A DNA stretch of 64,000 bases, taken from the NCBI GenBank assembly GCA_949987705.1, contig OX465286.1, forward strand, positions 1,302,001 to 1,366,000, written 5' to 3'. Shown here piece after piece: positions 52,574 to 63,605 of the stretch (position 1 is the stretch's first letter; each line of letters opens with the position of its first letter). The translations under genes and the position numbers were made by a program. The notes below the pieces were generated by a model, which was not told where the DNA came from, made no database searches, and saw only the letters and a list, made by a program, of their open reading frames with translations. The DNA is from Thereva unica. Its lineage: Eukaryota; Arthropoda; Insecta; Diptera; Therevidae.

Positions 52574-53358
52574 TAAGAGTTATATCCCTTGTATAAGTCT
52601 CCCTGGTTTTGACAGTAGAAAAAGAGATTGAATGGGGAGGAGGAGATTGGTTTTGAGATTTGATAATGTTAAAAAAAAGAAATTTTGTTTTTAAAATTAA
52701 TTTGAATTTTTAGATTAAATTATTTAAATTAATGATTAAATGATTAAATTAGGTGATAAAATAGATTTGAAATGATTTAATTTTCAAATAAAATTAATAT
52801 ATCTTAATACGCCACCTATGTTTCAAACATAAATTGCTTAAATTGTTTGAGTTAGATACGCCAACTTTTCAAATGTGTTATATTGTAGAATTATAAATAG
52901 TATGGTAGCTTGAGAGAATAAGAAAAGGACTAGATTTTATTGTTCGTGCCAAAACTATTTCCTTCTCGCTTTAGTGTATTTTTTATAATACTAAGGTTGA
53001 AGCGAGTAAAACCGATTATGTTTTTGCCGTATTTCTCAATGTTTGAACTACACGGAAATGCAATGCGTTAGATAGGGATGGAAAATTTGTATTTAAGTGG
53101 ATAAAAATGAGATGAAAAATAGATGTGTTTTTTTTTTGAATGAATAATAACCAGGAAAAAGATAGATATAGTGTGTAATTTTTTTTGTGTCTCATCCAAA
53201 CTTTTGAGTGTGAAATAGCCGTCAGCCAGCCGGAGGAGGCAGAAATCATACACGAAAGGGGATCGGTCCTTTTTAAAAAACGGTATAGTTGAAAATTAAA
53301 ATCGGCAAAATAACCATCCATCGGTAGTTAAAATTATTTAATAAATACATATTTAAAA
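52574..53358 (+). other. 5' flank and presumed leader of the vig-like gene
   Basis: AT-rich, no coding exon. The sequence just before the ATG (TTTAAAAATGG) is a good insect start context. No TATA box or initiator could be assigned with confidence. Confidence 0.35.
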
Positions 53359-53803
53359 ATGGATGGTTCGGGCGGTAATCGGTATGAATTGCTTTATATG
53401 GATGATGATGCTAGTGATCCCCTGGAAAATTTAGTAAGAAAAAAGGCTAAGCAGCAAAAACAGAAAAATGCGGGCGGTAATAATTCTGGCAATGATACAA
53501 AATCCACTAATCTACAGCAGCAGCAACAGCAGCATGGTAATAATAAAAAATCAATGAATATAGGATTTGGTGCTGAAAAAGAAAATAAATCATCGGCTTT
53601 GAATAAAAATATTGACAAAAAGACTGGAGGAGGTGGTGGTGTTCAGGTACCGGCGGCAGCAGCAGCAGCAACGGCGGCGGCGGCTCAAGGTGGACCAAGT
53701 GGCGGTCAAAAGCAGAAAGGAACTACAAATAGCACACAAGGTGGACAATTTAAGGATCAATCGAATTATCGGAATAGTCAGGACCAAAGGCAACAACGCG
53801 ATG
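53359..53803 (+). CDS. vig: vig-like exon 1 (N-terminal motif, poly-Q, poly-A)
   Basis: 445 nt from ATG to the consensus donor G|GTAAGT at 53804. Low-complexity Gln/Asn/Gly/Ala sequence follows the conserved N-terminal motif. The exon ends one base into a Gly codon. Confidence 0.88.
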
Positions 53804-56800
53804 GTAAGTGGCAGCATTTTTTTTTATACTTTTAATTTTTTTTTGGTATCCTTACACCCCCGCATATATTCTTCATTTCTACTAAGAAAACCTCGCTGTA
53901 TTTTTCAAAAATCTCGAGGAAAATAAAAGACTTTTAAAGTAAAAAAAAAAATAATGCAGGTGGGAATAATTAATCAAGTTCTCTTTAAAAAAATATATAT
54001 GTATCTCCAATTATTCGCAATATATGTGTACCCCGCACATAACACAAAAGTGCTCTTTTTTTAACAGTGTAGGCGTGCTGTAATGCATTTCATAATCACG
54101 AGAGCGAAAAATCTTTGGAAAAATTTCAATTTTTAACATTTCGCATAAAAAAATCTCTGATCATTTTCTAATTTCGCATCATTCTAATTTCCTTTGATGT
54201 TTTTTATTTATTTTCAACAACTGAAGTTCGTTCGATTAAAAATATTTAATCATTTATATTTTTCAATATCACCATTAAAGGCCTCCATTGTGTGGTTGGT
54301 GGCTACAGCGGTGTCAAATGTCACTACTGTAAAAAGATGTCGTGAAAATTGTATAAACAAAAAAAATCATTTTCATGAAATATGATTAATAATATCTCCC
54401 ATAAACACAATATTTTTGTTTATTATTTTCTGTGCACAATTTCATCAATGCCTCCCCATAATTTTTTTTTGTTTATTTTGAAATAAAAATCCATAAACGG
54501 AGATAAATTTTTCATGGGAGAAAAAGCAAAAAAAAAAAAAAATTCACGAAAAAAATTGCAACGAGCGCCATTTGTAATTATTTCAATAATTTTTCACGTG
54601 CTTTTATTTACCAGAATAATCTCGCTGGTGTGTATGCGTGCGTGAATTTTATAATTTAAATACGAGATTTATATAGGCAGGCGAGATCTATATACTATTA
54701 GTATATAAAATGTATTTGTGTTGTGACGAGAGATATATATGCATACCTTGTGGCTTTTAAAGAATAAGAAATTCTTCTTCTTCTTTTTTTTTCATGGTGT
54801 TTATTTTGAGGTTATGTTCACTTTTATCAAGTACGCATGGTCGGATGAGAGGGAACAAAATGCTTCGATTTTTTTTATTTCATGAAACTCAATTTTATTA
54901 AAGGGTTTATGTTATTTTGCTAGTATTTTTTTCCTAGGTTTTGTCTTTTAGGGGTTTAAAAATATTTAATAACAGTATGGATAATATAAACGTAAAAAAA
55001 AATTTTTTTTTGTGCGCATGACTTAATTGAATTTATCTTCGGGTGGGGGGGGGCTGCAGCTGCGATGGGCGAGAATTGCGATGAAATTTCTTACGATATT
55101 TTTCTTGTTTATTTATTTATTTTTATTTCTATTTCAAAGTTAAAATTTCTAAGCTAGTCAAGATGAAATTAACCTCTTGCATACTTTGTTTATACTTGAG
55201 GCTTATATTTGAGCTTTCAAGTATGTAGGTACTCAAGCTCGCACATGTAAATTCTTCCGCGACTTCAAGTAGTCTTAACTTGGAAGAAATTTCATGTAGA
55301 AAAACGCACCTTGAGTACTTGGAAAAGGTTAAAAATAAGTTTAATTCAGTAGCTTTTAAGCATTTAAAAATGGTGCTTTCGAAAATAATATAAAAAAAAT
55401 AGTTAAAAAAACGCGAGATGAAGAAATTACTTCGATTATCCATTAATCCCGCTACTTACTAGGCCTTATCATGGTTGGCGCTTGAAGTGACAAACAGCAT
55501 GGAGATTAAAGAACGGAATCATAAAGCCTGAAACAGAATCAATGCAGTGCAGTATACTGCACTGCCTGTCAAAGTTTTGTTTTATGCTTTTCTATTACTC
55601 GGCACACAATTGCATTTAGCGCAGTAAGCAGCAGAATACTGCACTGCAGGTTTAGGCTAAATTCTAAATTTCCTCTGCAGTGTGAGGTTAGAAAATTAAA
55701 CTTCAAATTTTCATAACGGTGGTAGTGTGCCAGTAAAAACAAATTATCTCTATAAACTGTTAAAGCCGCCAATAACAAAATATTTCTTGAAATTTCTCCG
55801 CATCATGTTTTCGAAATTAACAACAAATTTGACGTTTGACTTGATTTGACTTGAAACACTGCACTGCGTTATGCAGGAAAAAAAAACATTGCATACTGCA
55901 CACTGCGTTGATTCTGTTTCAGGCTTAATTCTCCAAAAAAAATTGACTTTTGACAGAAGAACGAATTCAGGGGTCTGTTCAAGATTTCTGCTAAAGTTGC
56001 TTTAGTAGCAAAATTTTTAAACTGTCAAATATTACAGCAAAGCAAGAAAAAGCTGCTATGATATCTTGGACGCAAAAAAGCTGCTAGCATAGCTTTTTTT
56101 AATGTTATATGTATGTATGAATATTTCATGCAGTCAACTATTCTTCTCCCTACAATTAGAAAAAGGCCTGGCCTGGCAGTTGCAATCCCTGAATTAATTA
56201 TTTAATATGTATGTATTAGTGTCAACAAAATCTCACTCGAGTCAGTCATTTTGGCAAAACGACCAATGACATTTACACACACAGGTATGATTTACGTAGC
56301 TGCCCAGTGGGAAAAAGGAGTGCTCCAAGAGCCATCTTGGAGCGCTCCAAAAGGAGCATAGAGTGCTCCCGTTGCCATACCCGTTCTATATTCTTTTTAA
56401 CATTGCATGTCATTGCGAGGGAGCATACGTTTTTATGCTCCCAAAAACGCGTTGTTGGAGCATTATAAAAAAGCTTTTTAAAAAAGAAATATTCATGGGC
56501 GCCTGTGGGTATGTGTTATGTGATCCGGTATCGAAAAGCTTTTATTTTGTTTATCTTTTGCAATTGCCTTTTTGTTTCCAAGCCCGAGAGTGGCTTTACC
56601 AAAGCAGTCCCCCAACTAAACTCTATCAACTTCCAAAGCTGCTTGTCCTCCGTATCGAACGAGAGCCGGGCTATTGAGTTTGCTAATGTCACATTTTATG
56701 GGCATGGAGATAATTGTCCGTTTTCTTTTTTTATATAAAATTTATGAAAACTCCAATAAAGCTCCCTTGAGAGTGCTCCAAGTACACTCCCCTGTGCATC

Positions 56801-59800
56801 GCTCCCAATTTTTCCCACTGGGTGCTTTCTTGCTTACAGTCGAAAGTGCGAGCAACCAAAAGCAGCTACATTAGCAGCTTTTTTCAAATCTTGGACACAA
56901 AAATAACAGCTTCGTTAGCAGCTTTTCTTCTGTTTTGGACATGAAAAGCATGATAATAGCTGCTAAAAGCTGCTATAGCAGATATCTTGAACAGACCACA
57001 GGTGTATCATAGTTGTCCGAACGATAAACGACGTACGCCTCTACAGTGTTGCATGATCAGGGGAATTTTAGCTCCGCAGGGGAATTTCAGAGGAGAAAAG
57101 CCATTAGGGGAATGTAATTGTTTTGTCATTTCTGAGGGGTGTAAAATTCGTCTTTCCAGGGGAGTAGTTAGGTCTTCGAGGGAGTACTAACAAAATTTCA
57201 TTCATTTGAGCCGCAGTTAATAAAATTCCCAAACAACGAGCGCTCCACCGGCCAGCGTTCCGAGTATACAATTGTCCTGAGCAGTCGCGGCCTTTTATAT
57301 GAGCCACTTAAGGCCTCCATTCATATACATGCAGCCGGCAGGAACTTATCAAAAATCCCTTTTTGGCTAAAATATCACTTAAAAATTTGATCAGTCAATA
57401 TGGAACGTTGTTGTCTACAAAAAGCCTTGTCATTTTTTCGAAAACTTAATCCCTTTGAAGTTTTTCAAGGTCAAAGTTAACGAAAATCACTTTTTGGCCA
57501 AAAAATATAGCTCAAAAGCTGTTTTTCTTTTTTTCCGAAAATTGTATTTTGTAGGCAATAATGTTGGTTATAGGGAATCCAATCCCGCATCAAAATCTCA
57601 ATCCCGCATGCCTGCGGGATCCAGGTCAACAATCCCGCGGATTCGTGGGATTTGCGGGCTACTATGACATTTTCTGACGTCCGCATAAAATTTCATGTGT
57701 AGGATTTAGCCATATCTTAAGGCAGGGGTTCCCAACCTTGTGCCCGCGGGCGCATATGTGCCCACGAAGATATTTAATTGTGCCCGCGACAAAGTGCTAA
57801 AATACGGAAAAAAACAAATCTTAAAAATAAAAAAATTTAAAAGTTACTTTAATTTTAAAAATCTCTCTAGATGTAGTGAGAAATTCGCTAAATTGGCTAC
57901 ACTAACATCTGTCTAATCCACCACGCGAATTAGACCTTTAGAACCTAACTTTGTCGGTTAGGTCCCACGATTTGGTTGCATTTTCATTGTTTTTCACGCT
58001 AAGTAGCTTTGAGTAAATCTGACTTACTTAGTACGAAAAGCAATAAAATCGCGGCCAAACCGCCATCCAATATGAAAGAAGCCTTACTCTTACTGTTATC
58101 ATCAGGTGCTACCAATGTGTTGTGTTGTTTTTAAATCCGACTTGTGCCCGCCAGTTTGTTTTGTAATGTCGAATGCGCCCGCACCACAGAAAGGTTGGGA
58201 ACCCCTGTCTTAAGGCCTTCTTTCACGACGGCAGGCCGTGGCCTGAAAGTTTTCGCCTTGAAGTCAAGTATCACCGCACACCTCCCCGGTCGCCAATTGG
58301 GTGGGGTCTGCAGTCCAAGAAAACTGACAAAAACCTTTATGTGTATGTGGGCATTTATCGTCAGTTTGCGCATGAAGATTTGAACTTCTATTCAGTCTCA
58401 AGCCGTGAATCACAACTCACGCCGTATCCAGTCGGACCGGAAAGCAAGGGGCGAACTAGGCGCGAAAACCATCCATACCGGCATTCGCGCTGGTTCGCGG
58501 GTATTCACTCCGAGAGCCGGGGGCCACCTTAGGCACAAACATATTGGCGCGGTGACGGGGGCCGCCTGCGATACAATTTCTCATACATTTAATTTCTCTG
58601 CGCCGCCTGCTCATTGTGTCAGTAAATATGGTGGTCCGTGTATTTTAAAGAATATTCCAGTCACCAATCTGTTTGTTGATAGAATTTCAAACGAAGAACT
58701 ATGGTGCCGTGCATGCCAAGAAAGGATAGACGACCAAATCAGACGAAGGAAATAGAATTGGGTTGGCCACACCTCGCGACGCGAAACCCAAAATCTAGCC
58801 AAACAGGCCTTGACTGGAATCCGCAAGGATCCCGTCGAGTTGGAAGACCTAGAACAACGTGGAGGCGAACCCTACTAGCAGAAGCCGCAACAACTGGGAG
58901 ATCCTGGTCGGAACTGAGAGCTATCGCGTAAAACAGAGTCCGCTGGAGGGCAACTGTTTCCGCCCTATGTCCCATGAGGGATTAAAGAAGAAGAAGAATC
59001 TGTTTGTGACTTTAAAGTGTTCGTTGAGGCCATGAACATTCTTATACTTAACAACCTGCTATGCTAAGCTGTCGTCTTCGCCTGTGTACGTTCCAATCCC
59101 TCAGTCAGACGTGAGTTTTGTGTGGCTTTCATGTGCCTGCCTCTAGTCTCTAAAATGACACTGAAGTAGGAATTGAATCAATGCATTGAGCCGTATATGA
59201 ACCGCCTAAAGCTTGAATCAAAATATGACGTATTCCCGCCTATCGCAATACTTAATCAAAGTAGAAGAGCGCGAATTTGTTGAAGGTACGAACATTTATT
59301 AAATTTCCATGCAGAGTTGACCCTTACTCAGAGTAAGCACCTGTGCAAACGGGGGTTGAGTAAAGTTTCGTAAAATCCAAGTAAGCTCAACGAAACCAGT
59401 CTGCTTAAGCCGGTTTTTTGCATATCTGTGTGTGTGTTTGAGTAGAACAAATAGAAGTGGAATTCTGTCACTTGAACCTAGAGCCGTCATCTAGCGTGGT
59501 TACTGAGTTTCCATGAGAGTTCCACCAGAGTTGGACCCGAGGGGACACACCTATCCGCACCGCGTCCTCGTAAAAACTAAACTTAAGTAATTTAAAGCGG
59601 TGCGGACACGCAAAGGTGCGGAGTGACAGTTAAAATTGTACCCTATCTCCCCGTGTGCAATCCGACCCGGCCTTTATACGTCATGGACACAGGCACAGTT
59701 AAGAGTTTTTGTTAAAGATTTTCAACTCGGTTCAACTCGACGAAAACGAATTCTCTACGCCGGCTGTTAATGTGGGGCACCGATCTAAATGGACGAACAA

Positions 59801-62003
59801 ACTTAACGAATGCTTGTTAAATTCTGAAGTGCTAACGTCTTTCACATATTTTGTACTGTAAATGTACGAGTCAGTCCACGAACATTTGCTCGCGGGAAAC
59901 TACGACACTATTTACGTAAGTAAGGTCATTTTACTGTCGTAAGTAAGCTCAGTTTAATTATGTTATGTATGCGATTTCCTGGAATCAAATCTGTCAATTC
60001 AATTCCCTCAACGATTTTATGATAGCAGACTTATTGTCCTTAATCCTTTTAGTCATATGAATCACATTAGACCTAGTCATAGCCATAGTGGTTAACATCC
60101 CTGTGCTTCGGAGGGTTCACGGACCCTTTGGAGGATTCAGTAGAGGCGCTACTTCCTTGGATGTTATGATGGGGAATGTTTGACAGTTGGAGATTGAATT
60201 TGAATTCAACGGAAAAGAGGCAACTCTTTTCCAATCTGCGCCGTGTGTATTTGGTCTCGTTCTAACACCTATTCCAAGAGTTTCTTCTTCATTTTTATCG
60301 CGTCTTTATACCCGGTTTTATGGACCAGGGGTCGCAGGGAAGCGTGTGTACTATTCAGCAAAGGCATAACAATCGTTACACGCAAACGGTGCAGTGAAAT
60401 AAACACATCGTGCAATACCTGCATCATACACAAACCAGTTTGTGGTGAGGACTGAGTGATGTATAGTGTAATTTTACCGAGATTACCGCGAGAAGAGCCA
60501 AGACTTATTGTTGTACAGTAGCAGTTCTCTCGCATAATCTTCACGGTATGCTTTGGATTGTTATCTTGTTCGAAGGTTGAACGAGATACTCCAGATACAA
60601 ATTCTGCACGCTCTCTGCCTTAAATCCAGCAATCATTGCTTTTCATTGTATACGCAATGAAGACTCGGTCCCCGCGGCCGAGATGCATTCCCAAAACCAT
60701 CATGGAACCTTCCTCAGACTGGTGGAAGGAGCTCACTGTTGGTTAATCTCCAGACCTTAGCCTTGTATTTTTGAACAAACATTTCGCGACAGTGACGTAA
60801 GTCTCTCAGGGCCGGCACTTTGGCCCTTTGCGCCCGGTGCAAAATGCCATATTGCGCCCCATTAGCTCTTCATTTTTTATCGTAGTGAAAGACAATTGGA
60901 AAAGACACAAACATTCGATGGATGGGGGAATAATTTTCGTACTTTGCTAATTTGTTGAAAATTATTATAACAATGAAATTGTTAAAGCATAGTGTATACA
61001 GGATGTATTTGCTAATTTTACAAAGCGGCCACATGGATGGCAGTTCTGCGGGACCGGTAAATCATAACGTCTTAGCCGGTAGGATCCGTTGAAATTATTC
61101 GTTAGAGTTTTACAGATAACCTTTTTTTAAATCCAAATGGATCTGAAATTGCGCCCTGTCCAATTGCGCCCGGTGCCTGAAATCCCTGAAGTCTCTCAAT
61201 ATGATTTTTGAAGGATTTTGCGATAAGTTCAAATGAAATCTAAGCAAAGTGGTTATATTATTCAAATAAGTATCGTAATCATGGCCCTTTATTTTATTTG
61301 ATACATATCTTTCATACATATCTTTTAAGGCATTAAACAAATTTTTAATTTTATTTCTTTCTCTCCCCCCGGTGCCCTTTAGGAAAAAACTTTGATCGAA
61401 ATGTAAATTTTAAACAACAAAATGGTGAAACGCGAGAACAAAGAAATAATCGACGTAATCGCGATGAACGCCCACAACAAAATGGAACAATTGCGCCCGG
61501 TGAATATCAACAAAATAATGAACGGCCACAGCGTCGAGGCGGACCGCCACGTAGAAATAATAATTTTGAACAAGGCGGCGGCAGAGGTGGCAAACGTGAA
61601 TTTGACCGGCAATCTGGATCTGATAAAACTGGTGTTAAGGCTGTTGATAAACGTGATGGCGCTGGCGCACATAACTGGGGATCACCAAAACAGGATATTG
61701 AAGATATAACTAAATCGCATGATGATGGTGGTAAGTTATAAAAACATTATTATTTATTATATATTTTTATAATTGTGTTTTGAAATAGTTTTAACAGACA
61801 AGGATGAATCTGCTGGCGATCAGCAAATAGAACAACAAACGGCCAATATTGAAGAAGAAACCAAAGAACTGACCCTGGATGAATGGAAAGCGCAACGTGC
61901 TGTACGTGCTAAGCCCCAATTTAATATAAGGAAAGCTGGAGAAGGTGAAGATCTGTCACAATGGAAAAAAATGGTTGCCTTGAACAACAAAAAACGGGTT
62001 TGA
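53359..62003 (+). CDS. vig: vig-like HABP4/SERBP1-family RNA-binding protein, three exons
   Basis: Joined exons 53359-53803, 61383-61730 and 61789-62003 give 335 codons with matching phases (1 and 1). Residues 1-25 ([20 protein letters not shown]) are the family N-terminal motif. Residues 53-58 are poly-Gln and 99-109 Ala-rich. 160-220 is a basic Arg/Gly/Asn region with GGGRGGKR. 221-250 is the conserved [13 protein letters not shown]...[12 protein letters not shown] block, and 290-325 the LTLDEWKAQ...[16 protein letters not shown] block. Family members bind RNA and the ribosome (SERBP1, Stm1); Drosophila Vig was found with RISC. The C-terminus is shorter than in relatives, which usually continue after QWKK. 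Either the stop at 62001 is real or a weak donor (CGG|GTTTGA at 61998) leads to a further exon outside the recognised sequence. Confidence 0.88.
53804..55524. other. Intron 1 of the vig-like gene, first part
   Basis: AT-rich, no nested gene. Contains a G-rich run at ~55041-55050 and homopolymer A/T tracts. Confidence 0.4.
55525..55925. mobile_element. 401-bp MITE with TAA target duplication
   Basis: Inverted ends AGCCTGAAACAGAATCAA (55525) and their complement (to 55925), each followed inward by GCAGTGCAGTATACTGCA-like repeats. TAA flanks both sides (55522-55524, 55926-55928). Non-coding, Harbinger-type by duplication length. Confidence 0.8.
55972..56997. mobile_element. MITE with inverted ends, carrying a nested MITE
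   Basis: Ends GGTCTGTTCAAGAT (55972) and complement (to 56997) are followed by repeated AGCTGCTA-type motifs on both sides. A second element is inserted inside at 56303-56822. Confidence 0.7.
56303..56822. mobile_element. 520-bp nested MITE (CCCAGTGGGAAAAA ends)
   Basis: Inverted ends CCCAGTGGGAAAAA at 56303 and 56822, with GGAGTGCTCC/GGAGC-rich subterminal repeats. Non-coding. Target duplication not resolved. Confidence 0.65.
57000..57722. other. Intron 1, repeat-derived sequence
   Basis: Contains AGGGGAA-type short repeats (57058-57185). At 57570-57660 it has a CCCGCATCAAAATCTCAATC block that recurs at 62730-62810 in the same orientation. No gene. Confidence 0.45.
57723..58207. mobile_element. 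485-bp hAT non-autonomous element, 8-bp duplication
   Basis: Inverted ends CAGGGGTTCCCAACCTT at 57723 and 58207 are flanked by a perfect 8-bp duplication TCTTAAGG (57715-57722, 58208-58215). This end sequence and duplication length are typical of hAT (Charlie/Buster-like) elements. No transposase inside. Confidence 0.88.
58670..58995 (+). mobile_element. LINE 3' end (family A)
   Basis: The last ~300 bp of family A: frames with [20 protein letters not shown] and [13 protein letters not shown], ending CCCATGAGGGATTAAAGAAG with a (GAA)n tail. Inserted in the sense orientation in intron 1 of the vig-like gene. Confidence 0.75.
59000..60806. other. Intron 1, later part with a dispersed repeat
   Basis: 59290-59520 is an inverted partial copy of the 23.7-kb/63-kb repeat family. 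The remainder to 60806 shows no gene or recognised element. Confidence 0.4.
60807..61188. mobile_element. 382-bp hAT non-autonomous element, 8-bp duplication
   Basis: It begins CAGGGCCGGCAC and ends AAATCCCTG, with GCGCCCGGTGC-type subterminal repeats on both sides. A perfect 8-bp duplication AAGTCTCT flanks it (60799-60806, 61189-61196). It is the clean member of the family seen at 19.04 and 48.9 kb and lies 194 bp upstream of exon 2 of the vig-like gene. Confidence 0.85.
61383..61730 (+). CDS. vig: vig-like exon 2 (basic RG region and HNWG block)
   Basis: Acceptor GTGCCCTTTAG ends at 61382, donor G|GTAAGT starts at 61731. 348 nt, phase 1 to phase 1. It contains the diagnostic [14 protein letters not shown] and [12 protein letters not shown] segments. 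Confidence 0.9.
61789..62003 (+). CDS. vig: vig-like exon 3 (C-terminal LDEWK block)
   Basis: Acceptor TTTTGAAATAG ends at 61788 after a short 58-bp intron. It encodes an acidic stretch, then [10 protein letters not shown] and [18 protein letters not shown], and ends LNNKKRV-stop at 62001-62003. Confidence 0.88.
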
Positions 62004-62039
62004 ACATTTCTTTTTTTTAATTTATTATTAATATATATT

Positions 62040-62082
62040 TTCTTATATATATATACACATATATATATATATATATATATTT
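62040..62082. repeat. (AT)n microsatellite after the vig-like stop
   Basis: An alternating TA tract followed by a T run, in the presumed 3' UTR or intron. No AATAAA was seen nearby. Confidence 0.85.
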
Positions 62083-62204
62083 TTTTTTTTTGATAATTTA
62101 TTTGAATATTCTATGTGATTCGCGAGTTTTTTACTGTTATATATAATTAAGGCCAATGATTACACGCTAAATTTCCAGCATAATACCAGGATCTGTCTAC
62201 CTAG

Positions 62205-62860
62205 GGCAGTGATTCCCAAAGTGGGTTCCGCGGAACCTTACGGTTCCACGAAAAAATTTTAGGGTTCCGTGTCACCAGCGCCGAAGCGCAAATACATTCG
62301 CAGACTCACTGGCGCTGCGCCGGCCGTTTAACGCGTTCTTGCTAATCAGAAAATGCGAGTGGCCCTTCTTCCTTGAAATTTGGTCTACGTCACGCCGCGT
62401 AACATTTTGGCCGCCATTCCATATTCCCATGTCGAGGGGGTTGTGAAGAAAATGGTAATCCGCCCTCTTGAGATGGCCGCCATGGGCCAAACGATATATT
62501 GAGTATACTATATTGCTTGTGGTGTTCTACTTATCATACCCTTTTATTTGATATTCATGTTGAAGGGGTTGTGAAGAATATTTCAATCCGTCCTCCTGAG
62601 ACTGCCGCCATGGATCTAAAGGTATATTTAGTATACCATATTGCTTTGTCATCGGAGCTGAAGTTGTGTGCAAAATTTCAGGGTGATCGACTTTTGCAAT
62701 TTGTCAGGCAGCCAAACAGATCCACAGATAGGGAATCCAATCCCGCATCAAAATCTCAATCCCGCAATTACGCGGGATCGAGGTCAACAGTCCCGGGATT
62801 TGCGGGACTACAAAAAAAATCATAGATTTTGTTCTAAAAGGTTATTTTCATGATTTCATG
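62205..62860. repeat. Dispersed repeats downstream of the vig-like gene
   Basis: 62213 starts CAGTGATTCCCAAAGTGGG, a hAT-like end, with no matching far end found. 62410-62515 and 62550-62650 are diverged tandem copies (GGGTTGTGAAGAA, GCCGCCATGG, GTATACTATATTGCTT). 62730-62810 repeats the 57.6-kb block. Confidence 0.5.
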
Positions 62861-62904
62861 AAGTATTATATGAAATAAGAGCATAACAAAATACAGTCAC
62901 ACAA

Positions 62905-63605
62905 GGCCAATTCTGAACTACTCTGGAATTTTCTTACATAGAAGCATAAATTTTAATTTCGAAAATGCCCTCCGCTACAGCACAGTTTATTCTCTACACC
63001 GATGTTAGAAAATTCCAGCGGTATCAATTCCAGCTGAATACTTTGTTTGACTGACTCAGTTGGTCGTTTGAAATACAACACAATTAGCCGCGAGGGTAAC
63101 CCCTTACGCTCGCTACTGTGTTTCTATGTAGTGTTTACCCTGGGTTTTCTCAAATTAGGCGACTATGGAAACGGAGGTTGATTAAAGTTTCGTTAACCAA
63201 TCCGGTTCAGTCGAGTTTTGCATATGTGCGTACGATTGAGTATGCTTTACTGCACATATACTAACGGTGACGCAATTTAATATTGCTTATCGGTCACTTT
63301 CGCCCAGAGCCGTCATGGAAACCTGCATCGAATTAACTTGACGGAAAAAGGTTTCTGTTTACTCAACGAAAATTCTACCTCCATTCATGGAAACACAGTA
63401 ATGCTCGTGGGGATTCCTCAGTCGTAGGCCTAGGGTAACTTTACATTTAGACTTACACTTAAGCAAACACATATGCAAAACCGGGATTAATCCGACGTGT
63501 TTCGTGGAGTTTTCTTGGATTTAACGAGACTTTACTCAACCCCCGTTTCCATGGGCTCTTACTCTGAGCTAACCTTGGGTTAACTTTGTATGGAAACTCA
63601 GTAAT
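62905..63605. repeat. Dispersed repeat with inverted ends, longest copy
   Basis: Includes AATTAGCCGCGAGGGTAAC, several TTTCCATG/CATGGAAAC motifs in both orientations (63160, 63330, 63385, 63545, 63590) and TGGGTTAAC. Related to 23676-23985 and 59290-59520. Non-coding, MITE-like and probably nested. Confidence 0.55.

Noticed and set aside
58173..58532. A 119-codon ORF with arginine-rich sequence
   Set aside because: It overlaps the hAT element end and dispersed repeat sequence also seen near 49.5 kb; no domain is recognised.
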